From Bryopsis sp. KO-2023 (taxonomy: Eukaryota > Chlorophyta > Ulvophyceae > Bryopsidales > Bryopsidaceae): a stretch of DNA of 64,000 nt. Below the pieces are notes generated by a model. That model did no database searches. It had not been told where the DNA came from and saw nothing but the letters and a program-made list of their open reading frames with translations. The position numbers were made by a program, and so were the translations under genes. Shown piece by piece: positions 61,076 to 64,000 of this stretch (the first letter of the stretch is position 1; each line of letters opens with the position of its first letter). The DNA lies in assembly GCA_030272585.1 (NCBI GenBank), contig BSYQ01000001.1:2976001-3040000 (forward strand), read 5' to 3'.

Positions 61076-63064
61076 CTCAAAACTCGACTCGATCTACGCA
61101 TGAGCCATGTACAAAAAAGGCAAATCGCTCTTGGGTTTGGCCGAGGCGATATTCGCGTGCAAAACAATGATGATTCGTCTGTCGCGCATCATACTCTTTT
61201 TCATGATAGTCCGACATCTGAGCATCTGTGTCGGTGTACGACTGGGGAGTCAGTGTGTCCTGCTGTGAGAATATATATATATATATATAAGATCTTCCAA
61301 TTTTGAAACTGCTGAGATAAGCTCTCAGCTTGTTGTGAAAGTGTGTTTTTCAATCCATGCGATTGTTCAGCAGAGAGGTAAGGAATGAAGCTGGTGATAA
61401 TCCAGTGAATGACATGTGAAGGTGGGTCTTTTTTGTGTCATGGGTGGCACCATGTAATGTAATTTAGCTTGGTTGCAACCATAACCATAACCATAACCTC
61501 AACCACAAGCTGATTGGACCCGAGGTGGGGTCAGAAAATAGTCCTGTTTGTTACCCCTGGAACTCTACTTTTTCTGAAGTTTCTGTGCGGTTTTTATCTC
61601 AAATTATTTTCATAGACATGAATCTGGTCCAGTAAAGCATCCTCAAATTTTCAAAACTTAATTCTTCGAGGACCCAAAACATCAGAGAAATGGCAGAATT
61701 TGGGTGCAAGATTTTCCAGGATGGGCCTGTCACGATACAGATCCTCATGAACACAAACACTGGGTAGCAATGATGACAAGCACAGGGAACCTTTTTTATT
61801 TTTTCCTCAAAATTCAAAACAAAACCATCGTGCTCATTTTGACATGTTGCTTTAACATACCAGTGACTGACTTCATCTTTGACCATCCCTTGTCTAACGA
61901 ACACGTATTTTTACCTCCATTTTTTGGAGCACACACACCATATTGCCCCCTGCTCTCCCCCCCCCCTCTCCACAACTTTCCCTTCAGAGTACCATTACTT
62001 GATATTGCCATTTTTCCAGAAGAAAAATAGACTGCACACTCCGTCGATCCCAACCACGTCTCATCCTTCCTTATTTTTGAAAACCCACTCCAGCAACTTT
62101 CGATGGTACTCCCTCCAAGTACCAAAAAAAATTCCAAGTACCCCTCCCCTCCCTTCTCCCCCCCCCCGCCCCTCACTCTTTTTCTCAATCTTTTCATCAA
62201 TGATTCCAGCTGACACACTCCGAAATCCTTTCAAGAAAACAATTTTCTTTTTCTTATTGAAGAATGTTTCGATCCTTTCCCATAATTTCATTTCATTTCA
62301 CATTTGTTTTCCCCATTCCCAAAAAAAATTGATGAAACTGATTGTCACGTTTTTTGGGTTTTTTTTCCCACTTGAATAAGACTACTTTTAAAGTACTAAA
62401 AGACAGAAATAGAACTTACGTTGCGAAGGGCACACCCAGCCCTTTGCAAACGCATAAAAGACCACAGCCCTGTCCAAAAATCCCCACAAGATTAAGCACA
62501 TCGAAAGAAAAAAGCTAACCCATCAGTAAGAGAAAACAGCTGACTAATCCACATTCCGCTCTCTTTCCGATTCAAGGCATGAGCCCTGCTGAAAAATAAC
62601 CATAAGGCACACTAAACTCCCACTTTCTGCATCTTCCCTGAGTAAATGCGACCAATCCAAGGCTCTTTTTTGAGGTGAAAATATGCTAGAGCAAAAAAAA
62701 AAAAGTTATTGTTATTGTTGATCAAAAAGAATTTTCTGGCCAGCCCCAACCATCTCCACATGACCGATAGGATCCCTGCCTTCCATTCCCCCCATTTCCA
62801 TTAAAAACTACTCTCAATCCAATCAATGTTGAGGTCAAATATTGGGTTCCCGACCAATCCTCGTAGCAGTCCAAAAGAAGACAGAAACATCAATACATCC
62901 CCATTTTATTTTGAGCCTTCAAGATCCCTCAACCCCCCTCCCCCCCAACGAGAATATTAACTTGCGAAAAAAATTCAGAAAATTGATCCTCCGTACTTCC
63001 TGTTGCAGGAACCGTATGTGTGCATCACAGTGAGGCCGTTGACATACATTTAGAAAGCATCATT
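61076..63064. other. Intergenic region with simple repeats
   Basis: About 2 kb without a supported gene. It contains an AT dinucleotide run (about 61270-61288), a short tandem of AACCAT at about 61480-61497, C-runs near 61958 and 62160, and long A/T tracts. Minus-strand open frames from 62290 to 61600 are glycine/lysine-rich without a domain. Confidence 0.4.
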
Positions 63065-64000
63065 TTAGAGCCCTTCCTGAATTGTTTTTGGGGGACACAC
63101 CACTTGGGGAGTCAACAAACCCTTCAGAAAAACCCAGAGTACTTGCGTCCCCATCACCAGCATCACCCCCACCAAGATCAACCGCCCCACCTTGAGAAGC
63201 TTCAACTCCTCGCGGCCACTGGGACCTACCGAAATCCTCAACAATGCTAGTCTGGTGAGGAGCTCTGAGACATAAATGCCAACCGTAGGCACCAAGAAAC
63301 CCAACCAGAAATGATAGAAGAGACCCACCAGCCAGCAGGAGTATTGCCCCGCCTCCAGGGGCCGTCTCTTCACGGGGAGCCCCAGAACCGCTGTCCTGAC
63401 GATTACACCCTCTGTCGCCCAACCGATCCTGTTAACTGCATGATCCACCTCTGGATTTGCAGCACATGCATCACACAAATTCATCACCCAAAGACAGCTG
63501 AAAGATGCACCTGCGAGATGAACCCAGAAATGCCGTCTGAAGGACAATCGGTGCAGAGTCGTGATGAGCAATCCACAGACTGGGGTCTGGGTAATCATCC
63601 TGACCAAGAGCAACGTCGGCACCCAGACTTCCGCGGGATCATGCACGAAGAAGGTCATTCCACCGCCGATCAACACAAATACGCGAAACATCGAGATGGC
63701 CTCGTGTCGCTTTGCACGGTATCCATTGCCCAAGCTCATCCCCAAAAACGTCAGAGGGAAGACGACTGTCGTAAGAATAAACCACACGTGGTGCACAAAC
63801 ATGTGGAACGCATTGGGACTCGTGAAGGTCGCCACTTTGGCCGGCCCGTAGAAGAGGGCCGTGAAGAAAAGGGTTCGGTCCCAAATGGTCCAAACTTTGG
63901 TCTGACGTCCCCTGAAGCCCGCCTCGCTATGTTCCTGGGGGAATGTCAGCCAGTGAGACATGCGAGGCAAACCCACGGGCTGGGCGCAAGTTGACGGAGC
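63065..64000 (-). CDS. Multi-pass membrane protein, 5' truncated by window edge
   Basis: The frame is open to the window end; the reading starts beyond 64000. It has about 310 visible residues and six or seven hydrophobic segments, including TLFFTALFYGPAKVATF, MFVHHVWFILTTVVFPLTFL, MFRVFVLIGGGMTFFV, FWVHLAGASFSCLWVMNLCD, YSCWLVGLFYHFWLGFLV and LILVGVMLVMGTQVLWVFLK. Loops are Arg-rich (RHEAISM, VKRRPLEAGQ). It is uninterrupted by introns over 900 bp, which is unusual in this window. I do not recognise the family; an algal- or plant-specific integral membrane protein is the most that can be said. Confidence 0.6.
   Translation of the reverse strand, partial: APSTCAQPVGLPRMSHWLTFPQEHSEAGFRGRQTKVWTIWDRTLFFTALFYGPAKVATFTSPNAFHMFVHHVWFILTTVVFPLTFLGMSLGNGYRAKRHEAISMFRVFVLIGGGMTFFVHDPAEVWVPTLLLVRMITQTPVCGLLITTLHRLSFRRHFWVHLAGASFSCLWVMNLCDACAANPEVDHAVNRIGWATEGVIVRTAVLGLPVKRRPLEAGQYSCWLVGLFYHFWLGFLVPTVGIYVSELLTRLALLRISVGPSGREELKLLKVGRLILVGVMLVMGTQVLWVFLKGLLTPQVVCPPKTIQEGL

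Noticed and set aside
61478-61500. AACCATAACCATAACCAT as an interstitial telomere
   Set aside because: Three units only, and the motif is not CCCTAAA or a known green-lineage telomere variant.

Overview
This is a eukaryotic nuclear contig. Genes are broken into many short exons by GT-AG introns of roughly 60-1000 bp, intergenic DNA is full of long A/T and C/G homopolymers, and there are no operons, tRNAs, rRNAs or CRISPR arrays. The gene set points to the green lineage, most likely a streptophyte alga or another early-diverging member. Evidence is a GBF-interacting protein 1-type protein (DUF1296 domain), a DUF1664 protein, a plant-type PLAC8 protein, a nuclear-encoded bL9 ribosomal protein of cyanobacterial/plastid type, and RAPTOR. 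I cannot name the species. All exon joins were made by eye, so splice sites are proposals unless the evidence field says otherwise.

Layout. 0.3-7.8 kb (-): a large, mostly helical protein of unknown family with an Arg-Gly-rich tail. 7.8-9.6 kb: no supported gene. 9.6-10.6 kb: an inverted-repeat (foldback) element around a second repeat that recurs at 18.1-18.7 kb. 10.6-16.4 kb (-): a many-exon gene I could partly assemble but not identify; two of its introns (about 980-995 bp each) are copies of one another. 17.3-17.5 kb (-): the last exon of a 2-oxoglutarate/Fe(II) dioxygenase. 19.9-21.8 kb (-): a membrane-anchored protein with a beta-rich domain. 22-25 kb: no supported gene. 25.1-28.9 kb (-): GIP1-like. 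29.6-31.7 kb (-): DUF1664 protein. 32.0-33.7 kb (+): plastid-type bL9. 34.7-38.4 kb (-): F-box protein (joins uncertain). 39.8-47.0 kb (-): RAPTOR. 47.5-49.8 kb (+): nucleolar G-patch protein. 50.5-52.1 kb (+): unknown protein. 53.2-54.1 kb (-): possible degenerate EF-hand protein. 54.4-57.7 kb (+): UTP6. 58.4-59.5 kb (-): PLAC8. 60.1-61.1 kb (-): BTB/POZ protein. 63.1-64.0 kb (-): multi-pass membrane protein running off the window.

Three gene pairs are divergent across short gaps: DUF1664/bL9 (about 330 bp), RAPTOR/G-patch (about 550 bp) and the EF-hand-like gene/UTP6 (about 300 bp). RAPTOR (TOR complex 1), the G-patch protein and UTP6 (both nucleolar) and bL9 all relate to ribosome production or its control. 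That grouping may be chance.

The best candidates for something undescribed are the paired, near-identical introns of the 10.6-16.4 kb gene, the nested foldback/repeat structure beside it, and the unidentified proteins themselves.
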